Positions 26,192 to 36,157 are shown, counted from the stretch's first letter. The stretch is DNA of 64,000 bases from JAAYUD01 sp963676865 (GCA_963676865.2 CAXXSS010000001.1:2294001-2358000); one strand, 5' to 3'. Made by a program: numbers and translations. Notes: generated from the letters alone by a model not told the origin.

Positions 26192-28141
26192 TTATTCATT
26201 GATTGAAGGCAAATAAGAATAATCGTTACTATATCGTAGCATTTGATCGGTATACGATTCGTCATAAGAAACAGCAATATCACAAACGTTGCCTTCTTTG
26301 TCTTTTATTTCGTTGTAAACAGGGTTGATAAAACCTTTGTAAGGAGACAACTTTAGTTTCTCGTACCTTTCCAATACTTCGAGGTGTAATGTATGGTCGA
26401 CTTTCACTGCATAATTTTCGACCAGTGATTGGGCTGATTCATACTCTCCTGTCGATTTGATTCGCTGTACTTCGGCTAATAGCTGGCCGAAGAGACCACG
26501 CAATGCACTGTAGTTATTTATTTTGATATAAGTCTTCTCGTCCCGGTTAATAAATTCTATTATATTGTCGGTCTTCCCTTTTTCATAGGCCCAGCGGGCA
26601 ATGAGTTGTCTATTCCTCATGTGAGCTTCTTCTATCTGATGCCCAGGTTTTATTCGAACCAACTGCGTTATCAGTCCGTTCATTATGTAAGTGTAGTATT
26701 GAGCTTTATAAGCATCCTTGTCAGGAAGAAGTCCCAATTCTATCAATTTCTCATCTGCCATGTAATATAGTCCGAATAAATCGGCACGCGCTTCTTCAAT
26801 GGTCGAACCGTATGCTTTCAACGCGTCTTGGCTGATGCCTGGTAGTAATTGGCCCGAACCGTGCCCAAGACATTCGTGTAAATCAGTATGGAGTTCGTCC
26901 GTCAAATTGGAGTATTTGTCGATGAGCTCTCTCTCTTGGTCGCTGTACACGAATTCTTCCATGAAGCCATTGTGACGTGACGCTTTATTGTAAGATGCCG
27001 TAATATTGCTGATGGTGACGGATTTCGATCCATGGAGTGCACGTATCCATTCGGAATTAGGCAAGTTGATGCCTATTGCTGTAGATGGGTATAGATCGCC
27101 TGCTAGGATAGCAGCGGTAATGACTTTGGCCGAAACTCCTTTTACCTCCTTTTTCTTGAATGCCTCTTCCACCGGTGAATGGTCTTCGAACCACTGGGCA
27201 TTCTTACTGATGATTTCTGTACGGTGTGTGGCTTCTATATCTTTGTAGTTAACGATCGATTCCCAGCTTGCTTTCAATCCTAATGGATCGCCGTATGTTT
27301 CTATAAAGCCGTTGGTAAAGTCTACAAACGAGTTGGTGTCTTTGAGCCATTGGATAGAATATTCGTCGAATGTTCTTAAGTCGCCTGTGCGATAATAATT
27401 GATGAGGCTCTGAATAATTGTTTGTTGTGTGTTGTTCTCTGCATATTTTATTGCCTTTTGAAGCCAATAAATAATTTTCTCGATCGCTTTTGAGTAAAGA
27501 CCTCCTACTTTCCATGTCTTTTCTATCAGTTGACCTCCTTCGGCAACTAAACGGCTGTTTAGTCCAAACGAGATAGGGGTATCACCGCCAGATTCCTTTA
27601 AATTATCATAGTATTCTTCAGCCTTATTTTGATTGACATCTCGGTAGTAGTTGCATGCAGAGGTGGTCAATATATCTTCTCCTTGAGACTTGTTGACTCT
27701 TTTGGACATTATTTCGGGGTCGAAGATAATAGGATCCAGCAATTCAAACAATTCTTTCGCCGATTCTCCTTCTTGGAGTGGCAGTAATTTAGCGTCGATA
27801 GAAAGGATTTCTTCTTTCAAGAAATCTTTAGAAAACGCTGGAACAAATTTTTCACAGCCATAGTGGTGATGAATACCACTTGAAAACCATATCCTTTTGA
27901 GGTATGTTTCCATTGCAAGAAAATTATCAGATGATTTGTTGCTGGTAGAGTGGTTGTAAATAGCTTCTAAGGTTCTGCGAATTCGAAGATTGTAGGCTCC
28001 GTTTTGATCGAAAAGAATATCACGTCCTGACAGCGCAGCCTCTGAAAGGCAGTATATCAATTTTTTGTATTTGAGTGAAAGTTCCTCGAAACCATCCACA
28101 TGATAACGGAGCATTTCAATGTCGGCAAACTTTTCTGTCAT
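26192..28141 (-). CDS. dipeptidyl-peptidase III-type zinc peptidase (M49)
   Basis: Removes dipeptides from the N-termini of short peptides. The M49 zinc motif HECLGH (around residues 420-426, in DLHECLGHGSGQL) and the downstream zinc ligand Glu in EEARADLFGLYYM are present. Length is 649 residues. There is no signal peptide, so this copy should be cytoplasmic. The AlkD-like gene lies 24 bp downstream; an AraC-type gene with a frameshift lies upstream. Confidence 0.92.
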   Translation of the reverse strand: MTEKFADIEMLRYHVDGFEELSLKYKKLIYCLSEAALSGRDILFDQNGAYNLRIRRTLEAIYNHSTSNKSSDNFLAMETYLKRIWFSSGIHHHYGCEKFVPAFSKDFLKEEILSIDAKLLPLQEGESAKELFELLDPIIFDPEIMSKRVNKSQGEDILTTSACNYYRDVNQNKAEEYYDNLKESGGDTPISFGLNSRLVAEGGQLIEKTWKVGGLYSKAIEKIIYWLQKAIKYAENNTQQTIIQSLINYYRTGDLRTFDEYSIQWLKDTNSFVDFTNGFIETYGDPLGLKASWESIVNYKDIEATHRTEIISKNAQWFEDHSPVEEAFKKKEVKGVSAKVITAAILAGDLYPSTAIGINLPNSEWIRALHGSKSVTISNITASYNKASRHNGFMEEFVYSDQERELIDKYSNLTDELHTDLHECLGHGSGQLLPGISQDALKAYGSTIEEARADLFGLYYMADEKLIELGLLPDKDAYKAQYYTYIMNGLITQLVRIKPGHQIEEAHMRNRQLIARWAYEKGKTDNIIEFINRDEKTYIKINNYSALRGLFGQLLAEVQRIKSTGEYESAQSLVENYAVKVDHTLHLEVLERYEKLKLSPYKGFINPVYNEIKDKEGNVCDIAVSYDESYTDQMLRYSNDYSYLPSINE

Positions 28142-28234
28142 ATCATTAGATTAAGACTCAAAAATAAAAGGAAATACCTCATAATATCTGAGATAATTCC
28201 TTTTAAAATCTACAATATTTTAATTAAATCTCAA

Positions 28235-28823
28235 TTATTTCTCAGCGCTACTATTATTGTCGATGTTGTATTTTTTTGCAAATTTCTCTTCCAACATTCT
28301 TTTGCGATAGCCATTAGGTGTTTCTCCTATATATTTATAGAAAGAAGCATAAAATGATTGGCGATTGGAAAAACCTACCATTGCACTGATTTCTTCAACA
28401 TTCTTGTGCGCCAGTTTCTTGTCTGCCAACAATTTCATGGATTCTTTAATCCGATATTTGTTGTGTAGGCAAGAATAGTTCTCTCCGAAGCGAGAATTGA
28501 TTACAGCAGAAAGATAACGAGTATTGATATTCAATTCTTTTGCTAAATCTTTAGCAGAATAATCGGCACTTCTGTATTTTTTTTTGTTTTACTACGATGT
28601 CGATAATCCTTTTGTACAAATCATCAGCTAGTTGCGGGCGAATTAAATTTCGATACGCAGCAACTTTCTTTTTCTTTTCTCTCAGGTTGTATGGTCTCTT
28701 TTCCTGAGTCTCTTTTCCGTTTCTGTTTTCTAAATTGTTCATTTGAATTAATTGGTTTGGTATCTTACAAGTAGAAGTTAAATCGTCTAATATTTGGTAT
28801 GGTATAAACTTCACAAAGGTCAT
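28235..28823 (-). pseudogene. AraC-type helix-turn-helix protein interrupted by a frameshift at an A9 tract
   Basis: Two adjacent frames, 28551-28823 and 28235-28534, are halves of one gene. The upstream half ends IIDIVVKQKK and then leaves the frame. Removing one base from the nine-A run (nine T at 28577-28585 on the plus strand) would continue as KYRSADYSAKDLAKELNINT into the downstream AraC domain (NTRYLSAVINSRFGENY, VGFSNRQSFYASFYK). The joined protein would have about 195 residues. It may be a true pseudogene, a sequencing error, or a gene read through by slippage on the homopolymer. The upstream half alone would make a truncated protein without the DNA-binding domain. Confidence 0.75.
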
Positions 28824-29385
28824 TATTTTTTTTTAGATACACAATAGCAAATTGCCATTTTTAAGTTTTATTCTTAATCAAAATATTATAAAGCCTTTAT
28901 ATGTATCGGATTTAATTATTTTTTATCTACCATCTTGCACGTTTTGCTAAAAAATATTTATAGAAAGTGTCGTGTTTTTGTTGTATTTTGCGGAACTTGA
29001 TCTTTTTCTTACAAAAGAAGTGTCTCGCACTTTCACAAGTACAAGACACTTAAGAAAAAATCGTTTTACTTTGTGTTGTTCAAACTACTACTAAACTATT
29101 AAACTAACTATCCCTATTAATCACTAATATTTCATTGATTTTCTTTTCTGTTTCAAAAATCTTTCTTTTCTGTTTACAAAGTAAATGAAGTTTCTTCAGA
29201 TGCCAAAATGTTTTCGGTGAATCGGCTATTTCTTTCGACAAATCTGTTCATTTTATCTCTATGTATTCTTTAGGCAACTAAAAGAATCTCTTTTTTACTA
29301 AAACAAAGATAAACGTTTTTTTCTTATTTCGGCTGTTTTTTTTCAGCAAAAATGTATATTTGCATAAATAAATTTATAACGCTGT
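28824..29385. other. gene-free AT-rich stretch before mscS
   Basis: No credible gene is seen. A small hairpin AAGTGTCT/AGACACTT (29018-29025 with 29044-29051) and the -7 box of the MscS gene (29355-29362) are the only recognisable signals. TTTCTTTTCTGTTT occurs twice within about 25 bp near 29140-29175. Confidence 0.5.
29355..29362 (+). promoter_or_regulatory. -7 box of the mscS gene
   Basis: TATATTTG matches TAnnTTTG exactly and lies 23 bp before the ATG. A clear -33 TTTG is not seen. Confidence 0.5.
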
Positions 29386-30291
29386 ATGGACATTGTATCT
29401 TTCATCGATTTGCTCATAGTTAAAGCTCCCTCCCTAACGAGGGAAGTAGCTCATGATACAGCTCATTTGAAGGCTGAAGTCAATCATATTCCGGATGCGC
29501 TCCAATCACTTGTAAATTGGAGTATCGATTCGGGTAAGCATATGTTAGTTGCAATTCTTATTTACTACTTTGGTAGAATTGTTATTAAACTCTTAAATAA
29601 AGTAGTTGATAGGATATTGACGAAACGGAAGGTTGAAACGAGTGTTAAGACATTTCTGAAAAGTTTAGTCAAGATAACATTGACCATCTTGCTTGTTATA
29701 GCCGTTATCAATGAGTTGGGTATCGATACGACTTCTTTTGCCGCATTGTTGGCTGCTGCAGGCGTCGCTATTGGCATGGCTTTGTCGGGCAACTTGCAGA
29801 ATTTTGCAGGAGGTATTATTGTGCTGTTATTCAAACCTTATAAGGTTGGCGACTATATTGATGCACAAAACATAAGCGGTGTTGTGAAAGAAATTCAGGT
29901 GTTCCATACCATACTTACTACAGTCGATAATCGTTTGGTGTATATTCCCAACGGGCCTATGAGTAGTGGCTCTGTTATCAATTACAGTCATTCGGAAAAT
30001 CGAATGGTAGAGTGGATGATAGGCATTGATTATGGTGAAAGCTTCGAGAAAGTAAAGGCTATTATCCTGTCTATCATTTCTCAGGATGACCGTATAATTG
30101 ATACTCCTGCTCCATTTGTAGCATTGAAGACGTTGGATGCCAATAGTGTAAACATTGTCATTCGGGTATGGACAAAGGCTTCGGACTATTGGCCCGTATA
30201 TTATGCTTTCAATAAGGAGGTGTACGAGACGTTTAATGCAGAGGGTATTGAGTTCCCATTCCCACAATTAACGGTTCATCAGGCTAAATAG
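29386..30291 (+). CDS. small mechanosensitive ion channel, MscS family
   Basis: Pressure-relief channel of the inner membrane, 301 residues. Three transmembrane helices: about residues 52-70, 92-110 and 118-140. The pore-lining third helix is the diagnostic AGVAIGMALSGNLQNFAGG (about 127-145), followed by the beta-domain segment FKPYKVGDYI. The C-terminal cytoplasmic vestibule is complete. Its last 13 bases overlap, tail to tail, the end of the thiamine pyrophosphokinase gene on the other strand. Confidence 0.92.
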   Translation: MDIVSFIDLLIVKAPSLTREVAHDTAHLKAEVNHIPDALQSLVNWSIDSGKHMLVAILIYYFGRIVIKLLNKVVDRILTKRKVETSVKTFLKSLVKITLTILLVIAVINELGIDTTSFAALLAAAGVAIGMALSGNLQNFAGGIIVLLFKPYKVGDYIDAQNISGVVKEIQVFHTILTTVDNRLVYIPNGPMSSGSVINYSHSENRMVEWMIGIDYGESFEKVKAIILSIISQDDRIIDTPAPFVALKTLDANSVNIVIRVWTKASDYWPVYYAFNKEVYETFNAEGIEFPFPQLTVHQAK

Positions 30292-30926
30292 TTGAGAAAT
30301 ACCAAGAAATCTCCTTCGGCGTTGAGAGCGATATCGTCTGTTGTCGATTCATTAAGCGTTCCTTGCCACCAGTTATTTAATTCTCTTGGAAGAGGATAAA
30401 TAAGTCCTTCGGCAGTGAAATGGATAGCATTGATATTGAAGATGGATATTTGTTGTCCTTCCTGGGTATGTATTCTTATGGTATTGTGACAGGGAATAAA
30501 GATACCATAGTCGGTTGCCATTATTGCAAATACACCTTTTCTGATATATTCTACGAGTAGACTGATGTTGCCAAGGGTATGGTCTTCGCGTTTTCCTGTT
30601 GCAGCTACAATCAAAATATTCTTTTTGCCTTGTGATATGAGGTAGTCAACAGCTTTTGTTTGATCGTTGGTCTCTTGGTCGGCAATGCGAACGAACTTAA
30701 TAGAATTTTTCAATGCATTGTTTTCGGATATTGAATCTCCATCTCCGATAATCATATCGGGTTGTTTGCCTTTTGACATGAACATGTCAGCTGCTCCGTC
30801 GCAACATATAATGTATGGGGCTTCATCGATCCATTTCAGAGGTTGCATATGTGTGGGATATTCTCCATTGGCTATTACGACGGCGTCAGGATTGAATTCC
30901 GTTGGAGCAAATATCTTATTGACCAT
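30279..30926 (-). CDS. thiamine pyrophosphokinase
   Basis: Transfers pyrophosphate from ATP to thiamine, making TPP in the cytoplasm. Motifs seen are YIICCDGAADMFM, the catalytic MIIGDGDSI, DQETNDQTKAVDYL and TGKREDHTLGN, all typical of the family. Length is 215 residues. It overlaps the end of the PnuT gene by 11 bp. As the last gene of the TPP-riboswitch operon it traps imported thiamine as TPP. Confidence 0.93.
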   Translation of the reverse strand: MVNKIFAPTEFNPDAVVIANGEYPTHMQPLKWIDEAPYIICCDGAADMFMSKGKQPDMIIGDGDSISENNALKNSIKFVRIADQETNDQTKAVDYLISQGKKNILIVAATGKREDHTLGNISLLVEYIRKGVFAIMATDYGIFIPCHNTIRIHTQEGQQISIFNINAIHFTAEGLIYPLPRELNNWWQGTLNESTTDDIALNAEGDFLVFLNYLA

Positions 30927-31512
30927 CTTCTTGATTGTTATGTTTCAGTATTTTCAACCATTTATAATAGCCAAAGATAGCGACTATTGCATAAACTGCA
31001 TATAATACAGACGTAAAATATAACTCTTTGTAGATGTACAATCCCGCGCTGAAGGCATCGACTACGGCCCACGGTATCCACTGTTCTGCATATTTACGGG
31101 CCAACATCCACAATGCAATAATACTTAGAGCATTGACAAATCCATCTGCCACAGGCACATTACTGTCGGTGTAGTTTATTAAAATAAAGGTGATGAGCAA
31201 CCATAACAGTACAAATAGGATGCTAAGCTGGACATACCGATTGCGTGGCATATTGGTAATGGGTAAATCATCTCCTTTCGAATTGCTGTCCTTTTTACTG
31301 AATCCGTATTTCCATCCGATATATCCGTAGATAGCTGCTATTAGATAATAGATGTTCATACCGAAGTCGGCATACAGACCTGCGTCGAAATAAACAAAGA
31401 TATAGATAGCAGGCATTATAATGCCTACTATCCATACGTTTATACTTGCTTTGTATTCTAACCAGAGGTAGATAAAGCCGATAATTGTTCCTAGTATCTC
31501 TAAGTATGCCAT
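30916..31512 (-). CDS. pnuT: PnuC-family vitamin transporter, probably thiamine-specific (PnuT)
   Basis: A 198-residue inner-membrane transporter with about seven hydrophobic segments of the PnuC type, including VNALSIIALWMLARKYAEQW (about residues 122-141). PnuC proteins diffuse nucleosides or vitamins across the membrane, and the substrate follows from the neighbouring kinase. Here the gene lies between a TonB receptor (gap 2 bp) and thiamine pyrophosphokinase under a TPP riboswitch, so thiamine rather than nicotinamide riboside is the likely cargo. Confidence 0.88.
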   Translation of the reverse strand: MAYLEILGTIIGFIYLWLEYKASINVWIVGIIMPAIYIFVYFDAGLYADFGMNIYYLIAAIYGYIGWKYGFSKKDSNSKGDDLPITNMPRNRYVQLSILFVLLWLLITFILINYTDSNVPVADGFVNALSIIALWMLARKYAEQWIPWAVVDAFSAGLYIYKELYFTSVLYAVYAIVAIFGYYKWLKILKHNNQEDGQ

Positions 31513-31514
31513 TG

Positions 31515-33761
31515 TTAGAAGCTAATAGAGAGACGGGCAATAAAATTGGCCGGAGCTTGAGCCGAGAATACTGCATACGAATATTGGCCAGCATCCTGGT
31601 ATGCTATTACGCCGCCTTTCCCGTCACTTTTGAATTGTGCCGAAGCCAGACCATTGCTTTCGTATTTTTCGCTGAGCAGATTGTAGACTGTTACTCCTGC
31701 TGTGATCGATTTAATATGAGGTAACTTGAATGTGTAGTCCAAGCTCAAATTGGTTACGAAATAAGAATCCAGCATCATACTGATGTCTTTACCATCCTCT
31801 GTATACGATTTGAATCCTGTATTTGTCAGATATTGTTTGCCGATGTATTGTCCTTGTAGTGAAGCGTTCCAACCATTCTTACTGAATGTAAGTGCATTGT
31901 TCAATATGATATTGGGAGAGAAGGCCAAAGGGGTATTGCCTAAATTGATAATGTCTTTTGTATCGTCGGGTGTTACCGTCCAGCCTTTTGCTCTGTTGTG
32001 GCTTAGGGTTAGGTTACCGTCGAAACGGAAAGGTGATGTTGTCGTTGGTCTGAATCCTAGCGAAAGTTCTATACCTTCGCGATAACTCCTGCCCACATTC
32101 TTTAGTATAGCATATCCGTTATCATCAACGGCTCCAGTCCCTACCAGTTGATCGTGATAATTCATATAATAGAAGTTTGCTGAGGCTGTCAATATCGCCG
32201 AACTGTATTTATAGCCAATTTCCCAATCGCTGAGACGTTCTGCTTTGGGCATCGTGCCTATATTGTCTTCGTAATTACTGCGGTTGGGCTCTTTGTGGGT
32301 AACGGCATACGAAGAATAGAGGGTATGATATTTATTGATATTCCAATACAAACCGACTTTCGGATTGAAAAAATTAAATTTGTTATTAATATTGAGAGAC
32401 TCTTGTTTCTCATTTTTATCATATTTGTCTGTTGGCCCGGAAAGTTTGTAATTTATGTAACGGTATTGTAAGTCCAAATACCCATTTACCCCGTTTATTA
32501 TTTCGTAGTTTACTTTACCGTATATATTCCCGTCTGTCTTTTTACCGTTATTGCGATAATATTCATAATTTGGCAACAACGAACCTTCGAAGTTTTTGAT
32601 CCATATGACATTGCCATAGTGGTCTCCGTCGTATTGGCTCAAACCTCCTCCTATTGAAGCGTCAAGCTTGCTGCTGCGATAATTTAAAGAATAAACAGTT
32701 CCATAAAAATCATTTTTCATATCTGCTTGCCGTATCAAGTCAGATTCAGTTCCAAGCTGTGATGTTAAATTATACTCATTTAAACTTTGCCCAACTTTAT
32801 ATTGCTCGTAGTATCCGAAACCATGAGTATAGTGCAACGCTATGTTGAGATACCATTTGGATGATAAAATTTGGTTCCAAAGCAATTGATAGTTTTGCTG
32901 ATGATAGTTGTCAATCTGATTTTTGTAATACAACGTGTCTGTTCCATTATAATATTCGCCGTCTGGGTTGTAGCGTCTGCCGTACATATCCATTTGCGCC
33001 TTTGAAGCATAGTCCCAAGCGTGGTAAGTTTGCTCACTACCATTGAAGGTGATGAACTTTATGATTGTATTCTTATTAAAATACCCTGCTTGCAGAAAAT
33101 AAGAATTTAGTTTGGACCATGCTCTCCTTATATATCCGTCACTACCTATATTAGAAAGACTCCCATCTATCGCCCAATGTTGATTGAGCAATCCTGTTCC
33201 GAATTTCAACGTCTCTTTATGAGTTCCGTATGAACCTCCGGATGTACTGATTTCGGCATAGGGCTTTAGGGTTATATCCTCCGTTTGCATATTAATAGAA
33301 GCTCCGAAAGCTCCGCCTCCGTTGGTAGATGTCCCTACACCACGCTGAATTTGAATGCTGCCCAAGTTGGAAGCAAAGTCGGGCATATTTACCCAATATA
33401 CGACATTGCTTTCAGCATCATTGATTGGAATTCCATTGGCGGTGATATTGATTCGGGAAGGATCTGTACCCCGAACCCTAATAGACGTGTATCCAATACC
33501 TGTGCCGGCATCCGAGCTCGTTACTACAGATGGGGTACTCAATAGTAGGAAAGGAATATCCTGACCGAAATTCTGTGATTTGAGCACCTTTTGGGAGATG
33601 TTGGAGTAGGCCATGGGGGTCTTTCCCGCTGCTCGTGTTGAAACTACTTGCACTTCTTGCAAATTAACAACTTTCAAAGAGTCTATTTTCTTTGCTGGCA
33701 TTCCTGCAAAGACAATAGTAGATGTCGCCATGAGGCAACCCAATAAAATAATTCTTTTCAT
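31515..33761 (-). CDS. TonB-dependent outer membrane receptor for thiamine
   Basis: A 748-residue outer-membrane transporter. Signal peptide about residues 1-19; plug domain with LQEVQVVSTRA, GTGIGYTSIRVRGTDPSRIN and a GVGTSTNGGGAFGASINM barrel-entry motif; then a 22-strand-type barrel ending ANFIARLSISF. There is no N-terminal carboxypeptidase-like extension of the SusC type. A TPP riboswitch in its leader and the downstream PnuT and kinase genes identify thiamine as the probable ligand. Confidence 0.92.
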   Translation of the reverse strand: MKRIILLGCLMATSTIVFAGMPAKKIDSLKVVNLQEVQVVSTRAAGKTPMAYSNISQKVLKSQNFGQDIPFLLLSTPSVVTSSDAGTGIGYTSIRVRGTDPSRINITANGIPINDAESNVVYWVNMPDFASNLGSIQIQRGVGTSTNGGGAFGASINMQTEDITLKPYAEISTSGGSYGTHKETLKFGTGLLNQHWAIDGSLSNIGSDGYIRRAWSKLNSYFLQAGYFNKNTIIKFITFNGSEQTYHAWDYASKAQMDMYGRRYNPDGEYYNGTDTLYYKNQIDNYHQQNYQLLWNQILSSKWYLNIALHYTHGFGYYEQYKVGQSLNEYNLTSQLGTESDLIRQADMKNDFYGTVYSLNYRSSKLDASIGGGLSQYDGDHYGNVIWIKNFEGSLLPNYEYYRNNGKKTDGNIYGKVNYEIINGVNGYLDLQYRYINYKLSGPTDKYDKNEKQESLNINNKFNFFNPKVGLYWNINKYHTLYSSYAVTHKEPNRSNYEDNIGTMPKAERLSDWEIGYKYSSAILTASANFYYMNYHDQLVGTGAVDDNGYAILKNVGRSYREGIELSLGFRPTTTSPFRFDGNLTLSHNRAKGWTVTPDDTKDIINLGNTPLAFSPNIILNNALTFSKNGWNASLQGQYIGKQYLTNTGFKSYTEDGKDISMMLDSYFVTNLSLDYTFKLPHIKSITAGVTVYNLLSEKYESNGLASAQFKSDGKGGVIAYQDAGQYSYAVFSAQAPANFIARLSISF

Positions 33762-33775
33762 TGAAATAATAATTC

Positions 33776-33848
33776 TCTACGCCGGCATTACCCGGTTCAG
33801 GTTATAAGGGTATGTTCTCAGCCCGTCATGTTAAGGCACCCCAATTAT
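33776..33848 (-). ncRNA. TPP (THI-box) riboswitch
   Basis: On the minus strand the region reads GGGGTGCC...GGGCTGAGAACATACCC... followed by ACCTGAACCGGGTAATGCCG, the conserved THI-box cores. It lies just upstream of the receptor start (33761), so the switch probably acts by hiding the start region or by early termination. It represses the receptor-PnuT-kinase operon when TPP is high. Confidence 0.95.
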
Positions 33849-33863
33849 TCATTTTTTCGGTTA

Positions 33864-33895
33864 CAAAATTATAGCTTTCTGATATATCAAACAAA
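33864..33895 (-). promoter_or_regulatory. promoter of the thiamine uptake operon
   Basis: TTTG (33892-33895), a 20-bp spacer and TAATTTTG (33864-33871), all on the minus strand, match the Bacteroides -33/-7 consensus exactly. The start would fall directly before the TPP riboswitch. Confidence 0.75.
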
Positions 33896-34045
33896 TTTTG
33901 ATAGGAAAATATGTTTTAGGTTGTGGTTGCCTTTGAAAAGAAATAAATATAGCTTTAATGTTTTTTATAGGTTTATGAGTAACCTATTTTGTGTATAATG
34001 CGTCTTTATAACAAATAGTGTTTTGAACTAATTTAATTTATTCAG

Positions 34046-36085
34046 ATGAAAAAAGTTCTCACAGTGTTCATCCTGTTGTTGAGTATTGTTAGTTTACATG
34101 CTCAGATGCAGGAACCTGTAAAATTCAAAGCCGAGCTGAAGAATGTCAAAGGCGCAGAAGCCGAAATCGTATTTACCGCTCGTATAGATGCCGGTTGGCA
34201 CGTCTACTCCACCAATTTGGGAAGTGGCGGTCCGATCTCCGCGACATTTACGGTAGACAAGTCTCAAGGTGTGGAGTTGGTAGGTAAGTTGACTCCTCGC
34301 GGAAAAGAGATTTCGAAGTACGATCAGATGTTCGACATGAAACTCCGTTTTTTTGAAGGGAGTGTTCAGTTCGTTCAGAAGATCAAGTTCACCCGTCCCA
34401 GCTACAGCATCAATTGCCATTTGGAATATGGTGCTTGCAACGACCAGAACTGTATGCCTCCTACTCAGGTAGAGTTTAAGCATTCGGGAAAAGCGGCAGC
34501 TACGGCTGCTGCCGACCCAAAGGCTGAGGCTGCTCTGGCTGCCGCTTCTTCCGCCTCTCCTTCGGGTGCGGTTCGGGACTCTGTCGTGGCACCTGCTAAG
34601 GGCGACTCTGCGGCCGTAGCTTCGGCAGCGACTCCTGCCAACTTGGATTTATGGAAGCCTGTGATTAAAGAACTCAACGCTTATGGTGATAATAATGCCC
34701 CCAAAGACATGTCTTGGGTTTATATATTTTTTGCCGGATTTGTAGGCGGCCTTCTCGCCCTGTTTACTCCGTGTGTGTGGCCTATCATCCCGATGACCGT
34801 AAGCTTTTTCCTGAAACGCAACAAAGATAAGCGAAAAGGTATTCGTGAAGCTTTTACTTATGGCGGTTCAATCGTCGTTATCTATGTGGTCCTCGGATTG
34901 GCCATCACGCTGATCTTCGGTGCCAGTGCACTGAATGCGTTGGCTACGAATGCCGTATTCAATATACTGTTCTGTCTGCTGCTGGTAGTCTTTGCCGCTT
35001 CGTTCTTCGGGGCGTTCGAGCTGACTCTCCCTTCCAAATGGACGAACAGCGTTGATAGTAAGACGGAGACAACGAGTGGTCTGCTGAGCATCTTTCTGAT
35101 GGCTTTCACGCTGACCTTGGTTTCTTTCTCCTGTACGGGCCCGATCATCGGTTTCTTGTTGGTCGCCGTTTCTACGACGGGCAGCATTGTAGGTCCTACG
35201 ATCGGAATGCTTGGCTTTGCCATAGCGCTGGCTCTTCCCTTTACCCTTTTCGCCATGTTCCCCAGTTGGCTGAAGTCCATGCCCAAGTCGGGTGGTTGGA
35301 TGAATGTAGTGAAGGTCGTTCTGGGTTTTATCGAGTTGGCTTTTGCCTTGAAATTTCTTTCCGTGGCCGATTTGGCTTACGGCTGGCATATATTGGACCG
35401 CGAAACCTTTTTGGCTCTTTGGATTGCCATTTTCGGTCTCTTGGCCCTTTACCTGTTGGGTAAGATCAAATTCCCACACGATGACGACGATACCCGTATC
35501 GGTGTCTCCCGTTTCTTTCTGGGACTGATCTCGCTAGCCTTTACAATCTATATGATCCCCGGTTTGTGGGGTGCTCCATTGAAGGCGGTGAGTGCTTTTG
35601 CTCCTCCGATGAAGACTCAGGATTTCAATCTGTACAATAATGAGGTTCGTGCCAAGTTCGAGAATTATGATGCGGGTATGGCTTATGCCCGTCAGCATGG
35701 CAAACCGGTGATGCTTGACTTTACGGGTTTCGGTTGTGTAAACTGCCGTAAGATGGAGCTTGCCGTATGGACGGATACGAAGGTGGCCGACATTATGAAC
35801 AAGGACTATGTGCTTATTTCCTTGTACGTCGACGACAAAACTCCTTTGTCTCAACCCATGACGGTAAAGGAAAACGGTCAGGAACGCACATTGCGTACGT
35901 TGGGCGATAAGTGGAGTTACTTGCAACGTTCCAAGTTCGGAGCCAATGCGCAACCTTTTTATGTGTTGGTCGACAATAACGGCATGCCTTTGAGCAAGTC
36001 TTATTCTTATGATGAAAATGTGGGTAAGTACAAAGAATTCTTGCAGACCGGATTGGATAACTACAATAAACAAAAAAGACAATAA
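34046..36085 (+). CDS. dsbD: thiol:disulfide interchange protein DsbD
   Basis: Moves reducing electrons from cytoplasmic thioredoxin across the inner membrane to periplasmic proteins. 679 residues in four parts: signal peptide (about 1-19); N-terminal immunoglobulin-like alpha domain with Cys pair (HLEYGACNDQNCMPP); an Ala/Ser-rich linker (about 150-200) that is low in complexity; an eight-helix DsbD membrane domain with GLLALFTPCVWPIIPMTVSF; and a thioredoxin-like gamma domain with FTGFGCVNCRKME. All redox Cys pairs expected of the family are present. Monocistronic as far as can be seen. Confidence 0.93.
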   Translation: MKKVLTVFILLLSIVSLHAQMQEPVKFKAELKNVKGAEAEIVFTARIDAGWHVYSTNLGSGGPISATFTVDKSQGVELVGKLTPRGKEISKYDQMFDMKLRFFEGSVQFVQKIKFTRPSYSINCHLEYGACNDQNCMPPTQVEFKHSGKAAATAAADPKAEAALAAASSASPSGAVRDSVVAPAKGDSAAVASAATPANLDLWKPVIKELNAYGDNNAPKDMSWVYIFFAGFVGGLLALFTPCVWPIIPMTVSFFLKRNKDKRKGIREAFTYGGSIVVIYVVLGLAITLIFGASALNALATNAVFNILFCLLLVVFAASFFGAFELTLPSKWTNSVDSKTETTSGLLSIFLMAFTLTLVSFSCTGPIIGFLLVAVSTTGSIVGPTIGMLGFAIALALPFTLFAMFPSWLKSMPKSGGWMNVVKVVLGFIELAFALKFLSVADLAYGWHILDRETFLALWIAIFGLLALYLLGKIKFPHDDDDTRIGVSRFFLGLISLAFTIYMIPGLWGAPLKAVSAFAPPMKTQDFNLYNNEVRAKFENYDAGMAYARQHGKPVMLDFTGFGCVNCRKMELAVWTDTKVADIMNKDYVLISLYVDDKTPLSQPMTVKENGQERTLRTLGDKWSYLQRSKFGANAQPFYVLVDNNGMPLSKSYSYDENVGKYKEFLQTGLDNYNKQKRQ

Positions 36086-36121
36086 AGTATTCCACTAGAT
36101 GAGAATGTATAGTTAAATGAA

Positions 36122-36152
36122 TTTCATGGTTGAATATTGAAAAATAAATTTG
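36122..36152 (+). promoter_or_regulatory. candidate promoter of a small RNA
   Basis: TAAATTTG (36145-36152) matches TAnnTTTG exactly, with TTTC (36122-36125) 19 bp upstream. No open frame starts behind it, but a perfect intrinsic terminator follows about 110 nt later. Confidence 0.4.
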
Positions 36153-36157
36153 GGTAA

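Noticed and set aside
30700..30790. GDGDS in the thiamine pyrophosphokinase instead of the textbook GDFDS, considered as an active-site change.
   Set aside because: The aspartates that matter are kept, and Bacteroides relatives carry the same Gly as far as I recall, so it is not unusual.
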